Shown one piece after another: positions 1 to 12,353 of a stretch of DNA of 64,000 nt. The notes beneath the pieces are model-generated. The model saw nothing but the letters and a program-made list of their open reading frames with translations. It searched no databases and was not told where the DNA came from. The number at the start of each line of letters is the position of its first letter. Positions within the stretch are counted from its first letter, which is position 1. Where the stretch lies: contig CM034133.1 of the NCBI GenBank assembly GCA_019914995.1, positions 2,232,001 through 2,296,000 on the forward strand, given 5' to 3'. This stretch comes from Acanthochlamys bracteata (Eukaryota; Streptophyta; Magnoliopsida; Pandanales; Velloziaceae). The position numbers were made by a program, and so were the translations under genes.

Positions 1-397
1 AGATGGTCCCCTCCCTCTCTGGGGCTGGGGCAGGGGTGTCTCCACCCCCAGCTTCCATGGTGGGTCCTACCTTTTGGCTAACTTTATTTACGAAGCCGCC
101 CTTCTCCATTTTTCGTTCTTCTTTCTTAAAGGGAAGAAAACATAAGAAATATAGCTTTGGTCAGCTAGCTGTCTCTATTCAATTCAAGTCAAGCAATTTG
201 GCAAGTAGAAGAAAACGAAAACGAAATTCTTGAATATTTTTATATATCCATAATATAAAAAAACAATGGAGAGAGAGAAAAGGAAAACTATCCACATAAG
301 CTTACGTTCTTCTTCTTGCTGTGGAGAGCTGAAGCTTGGTTTTGCTGGTTATCTTTGTTTTTGGGTTTTGGTTGATTGATTTGATCGGTGAAGGAAG
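1..397 (+). promoter_or_regulatory. 5' flank and probable leader of the TOL gene
   Basis: This stretch holds no supported coding sequence. It starts with a GC-rich patch (about 20-60) in which GCTGGGG and CCCCAGC can pair as a short hairpin. From about 235 it becomes AT-rich (tatatatcc near 240) and then purine-rich up to the ATG at 398. The promoter and leader assignment rests only on position. Confidence 0.35.
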
Positions 398-3300
398 ATG
401 TCGACGTCAGGGACGGTAAAGGTGGAGAAAGCAACCAGCAATCTGTTGATTGGGCCGGATTGGACCATGAACATAGAAATTTGCGATTCTATCAATTCTG
501 ATCTATGGTGAGGCTTGTTTCTTGATTTTTTATGCAATTGATTTTTATATGTTGAGGGTTTCTGGTTTCGTACTATATTCTTGAATTTTGTTTGTTTAGA
601 AGGTTCAATTATTCTCTTTAGATGCATAAGAAGTTTTAATTAACTCTTTAAATTGAAACAAGCTTCAATTATGCTCTTAAGATAGAAGAAGAAGTTTTAA
701 TATTTCTCTATTTTTGTTGAATATATAGCCGCAATAAAATTATTTATTTTTCTTTTGGCATGTTGTTTTGTATTGTGGGAAATAGGTTATGAATTATTGT
801 TCTATTGGATTTATGGAGTCTTGAAAGATGATTCTTTTATGTAGAAAGTTGTTTCAAGTACAGGTTGCTCGCCATAAATTTAGTTGTTTAGATGGTAACT
901 AAGTTTTGGGTCCAAATGCGTAGTTGTAACATTTGCTACTAGATTGTTATGCCGCATGTTTCGTAGGTGGGGTAAGGTTTTCCATGTCCAATTTGCAGGA
1001 GGAAGACTTGTTTTGTTGACGCCAGTTATGATAGCATCACTGACATGCTTGATTTTTTGTAGACTTAGGTAAGCTATTCTAGCTTGGCAGTGTACAGTTC
1101 TAGGGTTGTGTCCTAGCAACAGGTTACTTCCTTTTGGCCAAGAGGACGTAACATGGTGTCTCTGTCTAAGTGAGGAGTTTCAAATCCCACTTTGAATTGA
1201 AGTATCTGCTGATTGTTGAAACTAACTTAAATAAGAAACTTGGCACGTTCCTCTACTTGAAGGCATATCTGATGCTCAGGAGATACTAATTATTCATAAA
1301 AGCATTCTATGAAGAAAATTGCTGAATTTTTTGCATTCGTATATTTTGTTCAAATTATCTCCAATCAAGACATGCTGGTGTCAAGGTTGCCAATCTAGAC
1401 AATCTTTCTTAGTATAATTTAGTATGTTCTTATTTTACGTTGGGCTTTGAAAGACTTTGCTGTTTCATTGTTGTTTAATTGTTGCAGGCAGGCAAAGGAA
1501 GTTACCAAAGCCATTAAGAAGAGATTGCAGCATAGGAATCCTAAGGTTCAATTTCTTGCATTGACGGTATGTTATGAATTCTTTGGTATGCCAATTTTTC
1601 TTATACAACAAATAATTTTCAGTAGAAAAGCTTTTTCCTCAAGAGAGTGACGCATCTCCTTTTTACAGTAGTGGTCTTCTCTAACAGGAAAGAGAAGTTA
1701 TTATTTTTCTGATAAATTGCATTTATGATGCAGTTGCTTGAGACAATGATAAAGAATTGTGGTGACTATGTCCATTCTCAAGTAGTTGAACGTGAAATTT
1801 TGCAACAGATGGTCAAAATTGTGAAGGAAAAGGCGAGTTAGACGTTCTCAAAAATTTTCCTGAAATTTCATGATATAGCTTTTGTATCCTTTATATTCTA
1901 TCTAGGAAAGCACCTGACTAAGCCTTGTGCTTAGGACGTTGATATTCAGTAAGAGTTAATATTGCATCTTGTGAACCTAATTGCTGTGATATTTATTTTT
2001 CAGGCAGATATGCAAGTCAGGGATAAGATTTTGGTATTGCTCGACTCTTGGCAAGAAGCATTTGGTGGCCCTGGTTGCAACTATCCACAATATTACTGGG
2101 CTTATATGGATTTAAAGGTGCAACATTTGCTCAGATTCTCTAATATGAGTCAGATAGTTTCTCAGCAAAAATATACTGCATGAATCGTCTTTATCTGTAT
2201 AACTGTTGGGGTGATGGAGTGGGTTAGAGGAGTTGAAAGTATCTGTTGTTTACAGAAAGTTCCAGTCTGCGTGCCTCATAACTTTTGGCTTTCAGATGTA
2301 AACCTGTCATAGAATTTTGCAATTTTTAGTTGGTATTTTGATACGTCTAGTTAGATGTGCAATCCGGTGCAGGTTCCATATTTTGGTTCATATGCTATTT
2401 TATTGTGTATTGCTTCATTATCATTAGATATCTTTCAGAAATTATAACTTCAATTGATTCTTGTCTTTTCAGTTTATTGATCTCAATTTTTGTTGCAATA
2501 AGAAGCTGGGCAAAAGTTCTTAGGTTTGGCTAAAGATTGGAACTTTTTTATTCTTTCGAATTAGCTAGAGATCATGTTTTCTTGCATACTGAAAAAACTT
2601 TTGAAATCTTGTAACAAATAAGTAAGATGACTTGTCTAGAATTTCCAGATCTTATACACTTCCATTTGAAAAGAATGCACGCCTTGATGAAATCGATTGA
2701 ATTCTTGACCTATAGGATTAGACATGTGATGAATGCTGCAATTTTCTGCTATGCTCGGGAGTCTATCTCATTCGATGTGTGATACTGGAAATCTGCAATA
2801 TAAACAGGATAGGCCATTCTGTTTACTTGATGTTCTCTTTGCAGAGAGCTGGAGTGGAATTTCCACAGCGTCCACGTGACTCTGCTTTAATATTCACACC
2901 ACCAGGTTCTCTTTCAGGACCAGTTTCTACGTATCCCCAAGTACGTTATGGAATGCCTAGCAGTTCTGCCATGAGACTTGACGAGGCAATGGCATCGGAT
3001 ACGGGAAATTTAAGGTCTGTTCTTACGGGGTTCTAAATATAAAGGCTTCCATACTGCATTCTTAATTTCTTACTTCTATCGAGTTAATTGTTATCGCTGT
3101 TTTCCAGTCTGCCCGACTTAAACAGCATGCAACATGTGATGGAGCTATTGCGTGAAATGCTACAAGCTGTGCACCCAAATGACCAGGAGGTATGCTGCAG
3201 TGTCAGATTATAGGTCTTTGTCCTATGTCTTGGAAAAGTTTTTGGATTTTAGGTCTTGTGCAGATTTCTTTACATAATTGAATGACTATCCTTGATTTGC

Positions 3301-4947
3301 ATATCCAATGATAGTCCCTGTATTCAGATATTCTTGGTAAATTCTGCATTTGCTCTGTTTCAGGCTGTTAAGGATGAGTTGATCGTGGACCTTGTCAACC
3401 AGTGTCGCACCAACCAGAAAAAGCTCATGGAGTTGGTTACTTCAACTGGGTCAGTCGTAGTGTTGATCTATATTGTCATCAATTTCCAAATGCTTATGTA
3501 TTATGGTTAGTGAAAAGTTCAAAAAGCATTTAGCCAACCATGTTTTCTATGACGTACATATCCTGACAAGCAAGGGAATATGAGTGATGGGGAGATACTT
3601 AAGCCACTAGGGCTCCAATCTTTACATGAAATTGTAGCAGTGAACTTAAAATATGTCTCCTAGAATAACAAAAAAGATGACCGTAAGGGTTTTGGGCTTA
3701 AAATAATTAATGAGATTGCTTTTTCCATTGTATTAGTGACATGCTACTTTCTGAGGAAAATGTTATTACAGGGTACTTGCAATTGTAGCTTAAATATTGA
3801 TAGAAAGGATTCCAATGATAATGTATAAAGTGGAGAACTGCAATTGTTAGTCTGACCTTGTCTTATTTTTTACTTTGGCAGAGATGAGGAGCTTCTAGGG
3901 CAGGGTCTGAGTTTGAATGATAGCTTGCAAAGTCTGCTTGCCAGACACAATGCCATAGTTTCTGGTTCACCTCTACGTATCGAAGCACCCGAATCAGCTA
4001 AATCCATTCCATTGCCAGCAGCTCGTGTTGCACCTATTCCTGTAGCAGACAGCCGTGACAACTATGAGGAAGAGGAGGACGATGAATTTGCACAGTTGGC
4101 TCGCAGGAGCAGACCAGCAACTGCCCAGAGCATATCTGCTTCAGAGACCTTGCCAAATTACAGAGACGCCATGACAGCATCTCCTGCTACAAGTACGTCA
4201 GAGGTCTCGTCCTCCTTACCATCTAATGCACTAGTGCCAACTGATCTTCCAGCTCCTGTTAGAACTTTTACAAAGGAGGAGGATATGATTCAGTTTCTGA
4301 GCATTACTTTGTCGGCGAATCCATCACCATCTCAAACCCCCGATGCACATAGTTCTCATCAAAACGAATCTCCAGCCTTGGCTTCCTCAACTGGAGAATT
4401 GCATTCTCAAAGCTCTTTGCCATCCCTGGGTAACCAAGGGTATGCACCGTCCAACGGTTATGTTGCAGCTTGGGCTCAGCATACAGTATCTCAACGTCAG
4501 TCTCAATCTCCACCATCGGAATCTCTCTCACCACCTCAAGCTCCATTTCAGTCTCAGCATCTAGTGCCACAGTATAGTTACCCACCTCCACCATGGACCG
4601 CGTCAGTGAATTCCAATCCCAATCCGTTCATGTCCAATACTTACCAATATCCTGGCCAAAGCATCGTTCCTGCAACCAATGCCTCTCTGCAGGATTCCAG
4701 ACCTTTGCAACATTACAATTCATATGGTAGAAGTAATTTTTCTTCCACTGGCGAAGCACAGATGAGTGGGAATCAGCGACATGGCAGCGGAACTTCCCCG
4801 AAGCCATACGTTCCGTCGCACAGATTGTTTGAGGATTTGATGGACATGAGAAACACAGATGAACGAGTTAAAGTAAGAACCCAAACCAGCTTGTCAGGTG
4901 CACAACCCAGTAATCCAGGCCAAGGTATGATCAGAGGAAAAAAATAA
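398..4947 (+). CDS. TOL: TOM1-like (TOL) VHS-GAT ubiquitin adaptor protein
   Basis: Eight exons join in frame to 601 residues: 398-507, 1488-1566, 1734-1832, 2004-2117, 2845-3014, 3108-3189, 3364-3449, 3882-4947. A VHS domain covers about residues 8-140 (IGPDW at 18-22, [19 protein letters not shown], then [19 protein letters not shown]). A GAT domain covers about 193-275 ([20 protein letters not shown], then [11 protein letters not shown]). The rest is an acidic ([14 protein letters not shown]) and then Ser/Pro/Gln-rich tail. TOL proteins bind ubiquitin and act as ESCRT-0-like receptors sorting plasma-membrane cargo (for example PIN auxin carriers) to the vacuole. The N-terminus resembles the TOL6/TOL9 branch more than TOL1-3, from memory only. 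The donor after exon 3 is GC (AAG|GCGAGT), not GT; all other introns are GT-AG. The start is the first in-frame ATG before the conserved block. Confidence 0.93.
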
Positions 4948-5458
4948 GTTGATCATGCATTACTTGGGAAGAACAGCTTTCTCTAGATGGCTGTGCAGTT
5001 GAATTATGTATATTGTTGGATTTCTTCTGCTGCGCATGCTTGTTTCCTGTGCTGTTGGCTTGTTCTGCTCCATGACGGCATGCATGATGGGCCACATGAT
5101 TCTGGTAGGAGGACTAACATGAGGGCCATAGGTCTATACAGAGCTGCATATTATTTAAGATTATTGCATTTCCAGTTCCCTTTGAAATTAGTGTGGTTTC
5201 AATATTTACAATTTTGTACATAGTAATTGATACCGAGAGGTTAGAGACTAGTCGAGTCAATATGGAGAGGTGGATGGAAGTCATTAAACGTGTATAAGGC
5301 AGTGCATCTGTTTGGCGTTTTTTGTTGTTTTAGGCAATATTTGGAGACTGCTATTTCTTCTGCCAGACTCTGGCTTTTTCTTCCATTTACCGAAACACTC
5401 ATCTTTGTGACAGCTGCTCAGGAGGATATGCAGTTCTCTATTGCATGATACATGGCAT
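4948..5458 (+). other. 3' flank and probable 3' UTR of TOL
   Basis: No supported coding sequence follows the TAA at 4945-4947. The region is moderately AT-rich, and TOL and the NPF locus converge here. It probably holds the TOL 3' UTR, then spacer up to a hAT-like element at 5459. Confidence 0.4.
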
Positions 5459-6318
5459 TACGGATGGTAATATATGATCCGATTCGAAAATTTAACCCGA
5501 AATTGATCTGTTTAATTAGGATTAGGATTGGAAAATTTGATCCGTATAAATATATGAATTGGGTTAGGGTTGAATGAATTTAACCCGTTATTGAATGAGT
5601 CGATTCGGGTTAATACGAAACTGATCCATCAATCCGAGATGTAATTTTTTGAAAGAACAATTCTTGATTTTTTTCTTACCGTATAATAAAATATTTATAA
5701 TAAAAATAATCGATAATAGTTATTTACAAACTATTAAATTATATTGTATTTATAATTAATTTTTTATTTTTATACCTTAGTAAAATAGTGTAAGATAAAA
5801 ATTATAATATTATCGAAAGTATTACTATGTAGGTATTTTTAATAACGAATTTAGATTTCATATAAATATTTTTATGAAAATTTTGTTAGATAGATATATT
5901 TATCAAAATTTTTATCGAAATTATTAATATGTATTTATAATCATAAATTTCATATGTTATCATATATTTTTAAAAAATAAAAATAATAATTTTTTTGGAT
6001 ATTTTAAGGGCCGATGAAGATATTAAGAAATGCATATTTTGTCGGACATAATTATATCTTGTCAGTAAAAATATCGTACATTTTTATTCGAACTGATTTT
6101 ATAATTTCGCTGAAGCTTAAAAATATAAAATTAATAATTAATAATTTTAATTATTAAATAGGTCGATCCGAATTTGATCCGGTTATTTGTAGGTTGTGTT
6201 GGAGTTGACAATTTTGATCCGTATAAATTCATGGTTTAGGTTAAGATTAAATAAATTTGATCCGATTATTAAATGAGTCGATCCGAAACTGATCCACCAA
6301 TTCATATTACCACCCCTA
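5459..6318. mobile_element. Non-autonomous hAT-like element, TAGGGGTGGYAA-end family, copy 1
   Basis: The right end is ATATTACCACCCCTA and the left end is TACGGATGGTAATAT, an imperfect terminal inverted repeat. The subterminal parts are full of GATCCGA/AACCCG motifs (gatccgattcg, aacccgttattg, gatccgaaactgatcc) and the core is AT-rich with no long ORF. The ends and subterminal motifs match the elements at 53799 and 57169. No convincing 8-bp target duplication is visible, so the exact borders are less certain than for the other copies. Confidence 0.65.
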
Positions 6319-6464
6319 GCATATGCCAAACCATGTAGCACAGTGTAGCCTCCTTTCCTTTCTATGGTTTTGAAAAAGAGTCCTTCTATGTTTTAGGCAT
6401 TTGCATATGCTATTACGTAACTTTACTTTTGTGATTCAAACTGCAGAAATCTAGAGCTACATAT

Positions 6465-9422
6465 TTAAGTATGAGTATCAGCAGCACTTCCGTTAGGTGC
6501 CTGGTCATCAACGCTCATCTGGTATCTGTAAGTGCTTGCACACAGTAGGTAATAACTGAAGTTGATTGCACACATTACTACAATCATCCAGTATACGTTC
6601 TCCACCTTTGACTCATTAATGTTATCGTGTAACCAGTTACTGTTCTTTCTCACGCCATCCACCAGGGCAGTGCTCAGGTAGAACCCCAACGCTACGAGCG
6701 TTGCAACCATCCCTGTTGCTGCACCCTTCAGTGATCTAGGAAACTCTTGGTAGTACAAAGCAACTTGGCCAGGGAAGTGTAGGGCCTCTGCTGCACCGAC
6801 AATTGCAAATGGCAATGTCAACCATAGTGCTGAAACTGGCGCTACCCATCCTGGCTGGTGCAATTGTTCAATATGAGCATGTACTGAACCTGCCCGTGCT
6901 TTCTCAACGAGTGCAGAGGCCACCATTGCTGCCACATTGAGCATGGCCAGCGCCTACACGCTGCAATGGTGTGGGATTGTGCCCAGTGAGTCTTTGGATT
7001 ATAGGGTAGATGGCACGGTCAAGGAGGGAAAGAGTGGTTGCAGTGGCAGCAAGGGAAGACACAAAGTAGGAGGCAGCCGGGATAGAGAAATGTCGGCTTA
7101 TGGAGCGGTCCATGGTAAGTGCCTGGAGAACAGAAAGACTTAACTGAACTCCGATGGATATGGAAAGCACAATGGAGGAGCTCCAGAGCGGGATGATCCG
7201 CAGCAATGCCTTGAGGTCTTCTACTTGCTCTACACTGCAGAGTCTCCACGGCCTTGCGAGTCTGCCATCTGTCTTTATGTCTCCTTCCGTGATCAGTGCC
7301 GCAACGTTCAAGCATCTGCAGTGTGCATACATAATACGATAAAAATTACTCCCAGCTACTAACTTGTAACAGTGAGACTATTAGATTAATTTGTATACTA
7401 CACTAAAAATCTACTGTGTTTAGTTGCAGCCTTGCAGGTAAACACTCTTCTATGAGAAGGGAAATCAGTGGGCTAGTGAATTACTGTTCCTTTTCGTTTA
7501 GAGGGAAGATACATGGATGGATGATGGTGTCATGGTTGGCAGGAATCAATCATTGTCAACATGTCCATGTGTGCTACAGACCATCAGGGAACTAAATTAA
7601 GCTTCTTCTACAATGAAACCTATATAGCATTAGTCATCAGTAATCAATGCATATTTTTCCTTCCTTTCTTCTACTGTCGTTTTCTAATTACGCCAGCAAA
7701 CTGTAGCAATTGATTGCCTTCCTTTCTGCTTATGTCGTTTGCTAATTCAGCAAATTTGGGTTTAATGAACTGTTACCAGTCAATGCAATGCGTAGAACGT
7801 TATTGATCTACGGATAGGCTTCAGCAAAGTTTATCAAATGATACAACCTTGAAATGGAATTTCACTTTCCTATTTTCTCCAATAGAAATGTTACTTTCAT
7901 ATTGATCGTTGTTTCTTTGACAATTCTATCTTCTAAGTTTGTGCATTCAAAGTTTTTGGACGTGGTCTTATCCCCTTCAAACTTTAGTCAAGAGATACTT
8001 TCTTATGAACGTTATTTTAATGCTTAATACCAATATCAGACTATGGTGTTATTTGTTCACTCGTCTCATTCCTGCAATCAAACAAGTTAGCATTATGTTT
8101 AGAGTTGCTTAAATAAACATATTTTTAAAAAGAATTTTCAAAAACTTTATTTTTATTAAAAATATAAAAAAATTATAATATATAATTATATATATTTAAA
8201 AAAAAATTTTGAAAAATGAGAAGTTGAAGTGAAATAGAAAATCACCTATAACAAGTAACACCAAGACTGCAAGAATTCTTTTGTGAGACAAACTTGCGTT
8301 ATCATTGCTATGCAAAACTACCACATAACAGTGATCACTAAACAAATTATTATATGAGCAACAAACGTCAACTACTTACCGGAAACTATTCGACGGAACA
8401 GTTGGTAACCCACCGACTTTTCTTCTTCACTAGCAGACTGACTAAAGTAGCATTTAACTCCTTCAGGCGTCACCGTAACATTCCGTTTCCTCAACGCCGC
8501 AACTACCGTGCGGGCAAGTCCAGTGTACGGGCTACCTTCCGCCTTCTCTCGCCGGTAATACCGTGAGCCTAACAGCAAGACGACCAACGAGACAGCATTG
8601 GCTACAACGCAAATCCCAAACCCAAGCCCCCAGCTAACACTATCCTGCACGTAAACAACAACAGTGCTAGCGACGACTGAAGTCGAGTAGAGAACTATGA
8701 AGTACCAGTTAAAGAATACGTCCTGTTCTTGTGGTTTATCAAGCTGGTTCGCTCCCATGGCTGCAACGACGTAACGAGTTCCGCCGGTTCCTACAGCCAC
8801 TAACACCACTGCTGCGTAAAGAATCGCCAGCTGTCCGGCTGTTGGCTTTTCGCAGTGCTGCATCTCCGGCGTACATGGGCTCGGCCTTAGAGAAGGCAAG
8901 GTGAAACTTAGCGTATACAAGATCATCGACTGCAGAGTAAATAGTTACTACTGAAATCAATGATATGCATTGAATTTTGTGGTATTCTGAAATGGTTAGT
9001 TTATTACAATGAGAGAAACGAAGGTGGAAAAGGCGGCGACAGGATAGCAGCCAAAGTAAGCATCGGAGAGAATAGCGCCGACGACGGGGGAGATGCTCAT
9101 ACATCCGTTGATGATGTTACTTATCTGAGCAGCATCGATGCTGCCGATGTTGAACTTCTTGATCAAGTAGACTAAGAAATTGCCTTGGCTACCGCTCTGG
9201 GCAAGACCCAGACCTAACAAGCTCCCTGTTCAAGATTCATCTCATTAAGTGTTAGTGATCGGTGAACTGGAGAGGTTAAACATTAAAAGACAGGAAAAGA
9301 TAACAGAGATGGAGAAGGTGCATGAAACCTAAGATGAAAGGTGCAGTAATCCAACCGCCTTGTTGACGTAGGTGGGTGCGGGTTTGTTGTAGTGATTCCT
9401 GATCAGGAGATAGAGTTGCCAT
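6465..9422 (-). pseudogene. NRT1/PTR FAMILY 2 (NPF2-type) transporter, apparently broken by two frameshifts
   Basis: Four exons on the minus strand: 9422-9329, 9225-9008, 8929-8380, 7315-6465. The start reads MATLSPDQES...LRQQGGWITAPFILG, followed by NPF blocks AAQISNIINGCMSISPVVGA, SFTLPSLRPSPC, GTGGTRYVVAAMGANQLDKP, FFNWYFIVLYS, WRLCSVEQVEDLKALLRIIP, PTPLQRVGAGH and ALHFPGQVALYYQEFPRS. Intact NPF2 proteins are proton-coupled nitrate, chloride or metabolite carriers with 12 membrane spans. Two breaks are visible. Near the end of exon 3 (about 8385-8415) the main frame runs into GYQLFRRIVSG, while the family-like VPSNSFR, which joins exon 4 CLNVAALITEGD in phase, lies in another frame. At about 6943-6945, RVGAGH is followed by MLNVAAMVASALVE only after a shift equivalent to a 2-bp deletion. 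The rest is well preserved, so the loss is recent or the assembly is wrong. Confidence 0.85.
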
Positions 9423-11822
9423 GGAGATTAATTCCTTGTAGCAAAACTTGTTGGAGGATTCAATTCAGAAGAAGTTATATAAATGAAGAAGGGATGAGAA
9501 AGTTGTACTCCAGCAGGAATGAAAACGTCAAGACAATGTTACTATATATTTATAATCTAATGCATGAAAACGTCAATATATAAATTTGAACAGTAGAAAT
9601 TTTAGGATTAATTGATGTTAAGTGTTGATTAATAGTTTACCACTTTCTTACAAGCGAAAATTTTATTTTATCACTGTAACAAATCACCAGCAAAGCAACA
9701 TCTTTTTCTAGCCAGTTCTGCCATGATCTGGTTAGGTCATATTTTAAATTATAAGTTACTTCATTTTTTCAAATTTTAAATTTATTTTTTTACGTATTAC
9801 AGTTATTATTTTTTTAAATTTTATGACAAACTCATTTTTAATTAGATTTTAATTTAAAATAATTTTACTTTATATATTTAATTATTATTTTAAATTTTAT
9901 TTAACTAATTATTATTATAAAATTTATTATTACAAAGTCTTTCTTTTATATAATTGGAATACGTCTTTGAAGGCGTTGGAGCGTAGTCAAGTTTTATCCC
10001 GCGTCAATGAACTCCTTTGGTTTTGTTTCTCCAATGGGTCCACAAATATAACGCAGATTAAAGCACATGTCGACAAAGCGGATTTTAGTGCCATGAGTGA
10101 ATTCACTAAGATTAGGTTTTTTCTTTTTTCGTTTTACCGTAACTAACTTATTTAAACATAATATATTGCAAAATAAATTAACGTGAATAGTGTTATTGAA
10201 AGCAAAATTTAATTTAATATTATTAACTAAGAATAATTTATTATGTTTTTTAAAACTAAAATGAAGTAACAATATTATTTTAGTAAATAAGGTGAGTTAG
10301 AAAGCGTAAAAAACGTACCCTCAACATCTTACTCAAACCCACACTTAGGCATTGTTTGAATTATAAGTTTTGATGGTGAATGACGTTGATGATGAAATAT
10401 TTTATTATCTTAATTATGTTTATTTTTATTTCATTAAAAATAAGAAAGGAGTGGTGGTGGTGAAATTGTGGTGAATTGATAGTGAAATATGTATCCATCA
10501 AATTAATAGGTATATATAATGACAAGAAGGAAAACAAATTTGTTTTCGTTCATATCCTTTTATTTTTTTATTTTTTAATTATTTAATATTTATTTTAATT
10601 AATATATGCTAATTTTTATTATAATAATTTATAATTTTTATATTTATTTAATTTTAATTGATTTTAGTTGATAAAGAAAATAATAAAACTATATGATCAA
10701 ATTTTTTAATTTAAAATTTTATTTAATTTTATTAAATTATATCAAACATTAATAAAAAAGTTAAATTAATATATAAATTAATTTAAAAGTTATACTAATA
10801 AAATTAATTTAAATTATATTAATCAAATTAGTTTAAAATTATATTAATAAAAGTTAGATTAATATAAATAAAAAAAGCTTTTTAAGTCTTTTATAAAAAA
10901 TTTACTTCCGTTATTCATTCACTTACCTATCTATTCAAACATAATTAGTTTATTACCCTTACTATATATCAAAATATTGTAAAGTTAAATATTTATCCTT
11001 TCCTATCCGTCCTCTTATTATTTTTCTAATCTATCATTTTACTCTTATTTCTTAACCATGTATTCAAACATACTGTTAATATAAATAGATCACGTACTGA
11101 TATATAGAGTATACAGTTTACTAACAAACTTTTAAATAAAAAATATTTTAAATTTTCTGAAGCTGAGAATAGTATCCAGTATGATGTTAACTGCATCCAG
11201 CTGATAATAGCATCCATTATTTTAAGCAAAACATTTCTAAAAAATAATTTTTTAATTTTAATTTTAATTTTTAATCATTTTTTAAATATTTTATAAAGTT
11301 TATTTAAAATTTAAAAAATATAAAAAATTATTATAATAAAACTTTCTAATACTTATTATTATTATTTTAATCAAAATAATAAAATTTATTTATTAAAATA
11401 TAATAAAATTATCTGTTCTTTTAAAAGCACTCTAAAATACATCCTAAAGCAGTTCAATATGTTCAATGAACATTGACATATTAAGGACATCAACTTGGTA
11501 GTATACTGATAGAAACATCAAACATAATTGAGCTACGAATTAAGAATACAATTTTCTACGTCAATGAAAAGTTAGATCAAACCTTAAAAAGTCTCTTTGA
11601 ATGCCAAGTGCTCCTAAGCATCATGGTTTTTCTTAAAATAAAGATCAAAAAAAGGCGTAGTGCAAGAAGAAGAGGATAACTATGAAGAGAGGATAAAGAC
11701 TGACGGCACATCATGATAACTATGTTATGCTTTACATTATCAATAATAACATAGAATGTCTAACTTTAAGTCTTTGAGTTTGATAGCGTAGCAACTTACC
11801 CTTAGCTCAAGTTACTCGTCAG
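9423..11822. other. Gene-free AT-rich spacer upstream of the NPF locus
   Basis: The first few hundred bases upstream of 9422 would be the NPF promoter. Beyond that the sequence is strongly AT-rich, with short ORFs that look random. A possible decayed element lies at about 10346-10945 (attgtttgaattat near the left edge, attcaaacataat near the right), but its ends match poorly. No protein gene is supported. Confidence 0.5.
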
Positions 11823-12353
11823 TGAGGTTATCAAATTTTTTATTTAAATTTTAAAGTTTTACGATCTTATGATTTTATTTCATCCAAACGATTTTGATCT
11901 CAAATAAAATTTATTTAAAGTAAAATTCTATCTAAATTCTGATTTAAATCTTAAAATCGGTAAGATTCTGATTTTTTATGATCTTATACGATTTTATTTT
12001 GAGAAAAATTTTATAATTAACTATATTTGAAAGAGTTTTTTATAAAATTTTATAGAGTTTTCTATAAAATTTTGAAAATTTTCTGAAAAAATATAGTTTT
12101 GAAAATTTTTCTATAAAACATAGAGTAATTTTTATATAAAATTTAAAATAAATTTAAAATTTTTTAAATGTACTAAAAAAATTTTCAGAAAAAATATTAA
12201 AAAAACTTTTACAAAAGATCTTTAATGATATTAAAAAAAAATTTTATACAATTAATCGGTATGTAAAATTTTATAATCTTATTTTAAGATTCTGATTTAC
12301 GATAATATTCAAACGAAACGATCATACTTAAGTTTCCGATTTTGACAATCTTG
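11823..12353. mobile_element. Non-autonomous hAT-like element, second family, copy 1
   Basis: A 531-bp AT-rich element is flanked by a perfect 8-bp direct repeat CTCGTCAG (11815-11822 and 12354-12361), the target duplication length of hAT transposons. The left end TGAGGTTATCAAATTT and the reverse complement of the right end, CAAGATTGTCAAAATC, agree at 11 of 16 positions. It has no ORF, so it must depend on a transposase elsewhere. The segment at 60803-61148 has the same ends in the opposite orientation. Confidence 0.7.

Noticed and set aside
4304-4594. 96-codon minus-strand frame opposite the last TOL exon
   Set aside because: It is a shadow of the real coding exon, which has family support and correct splicing on the plus strand.
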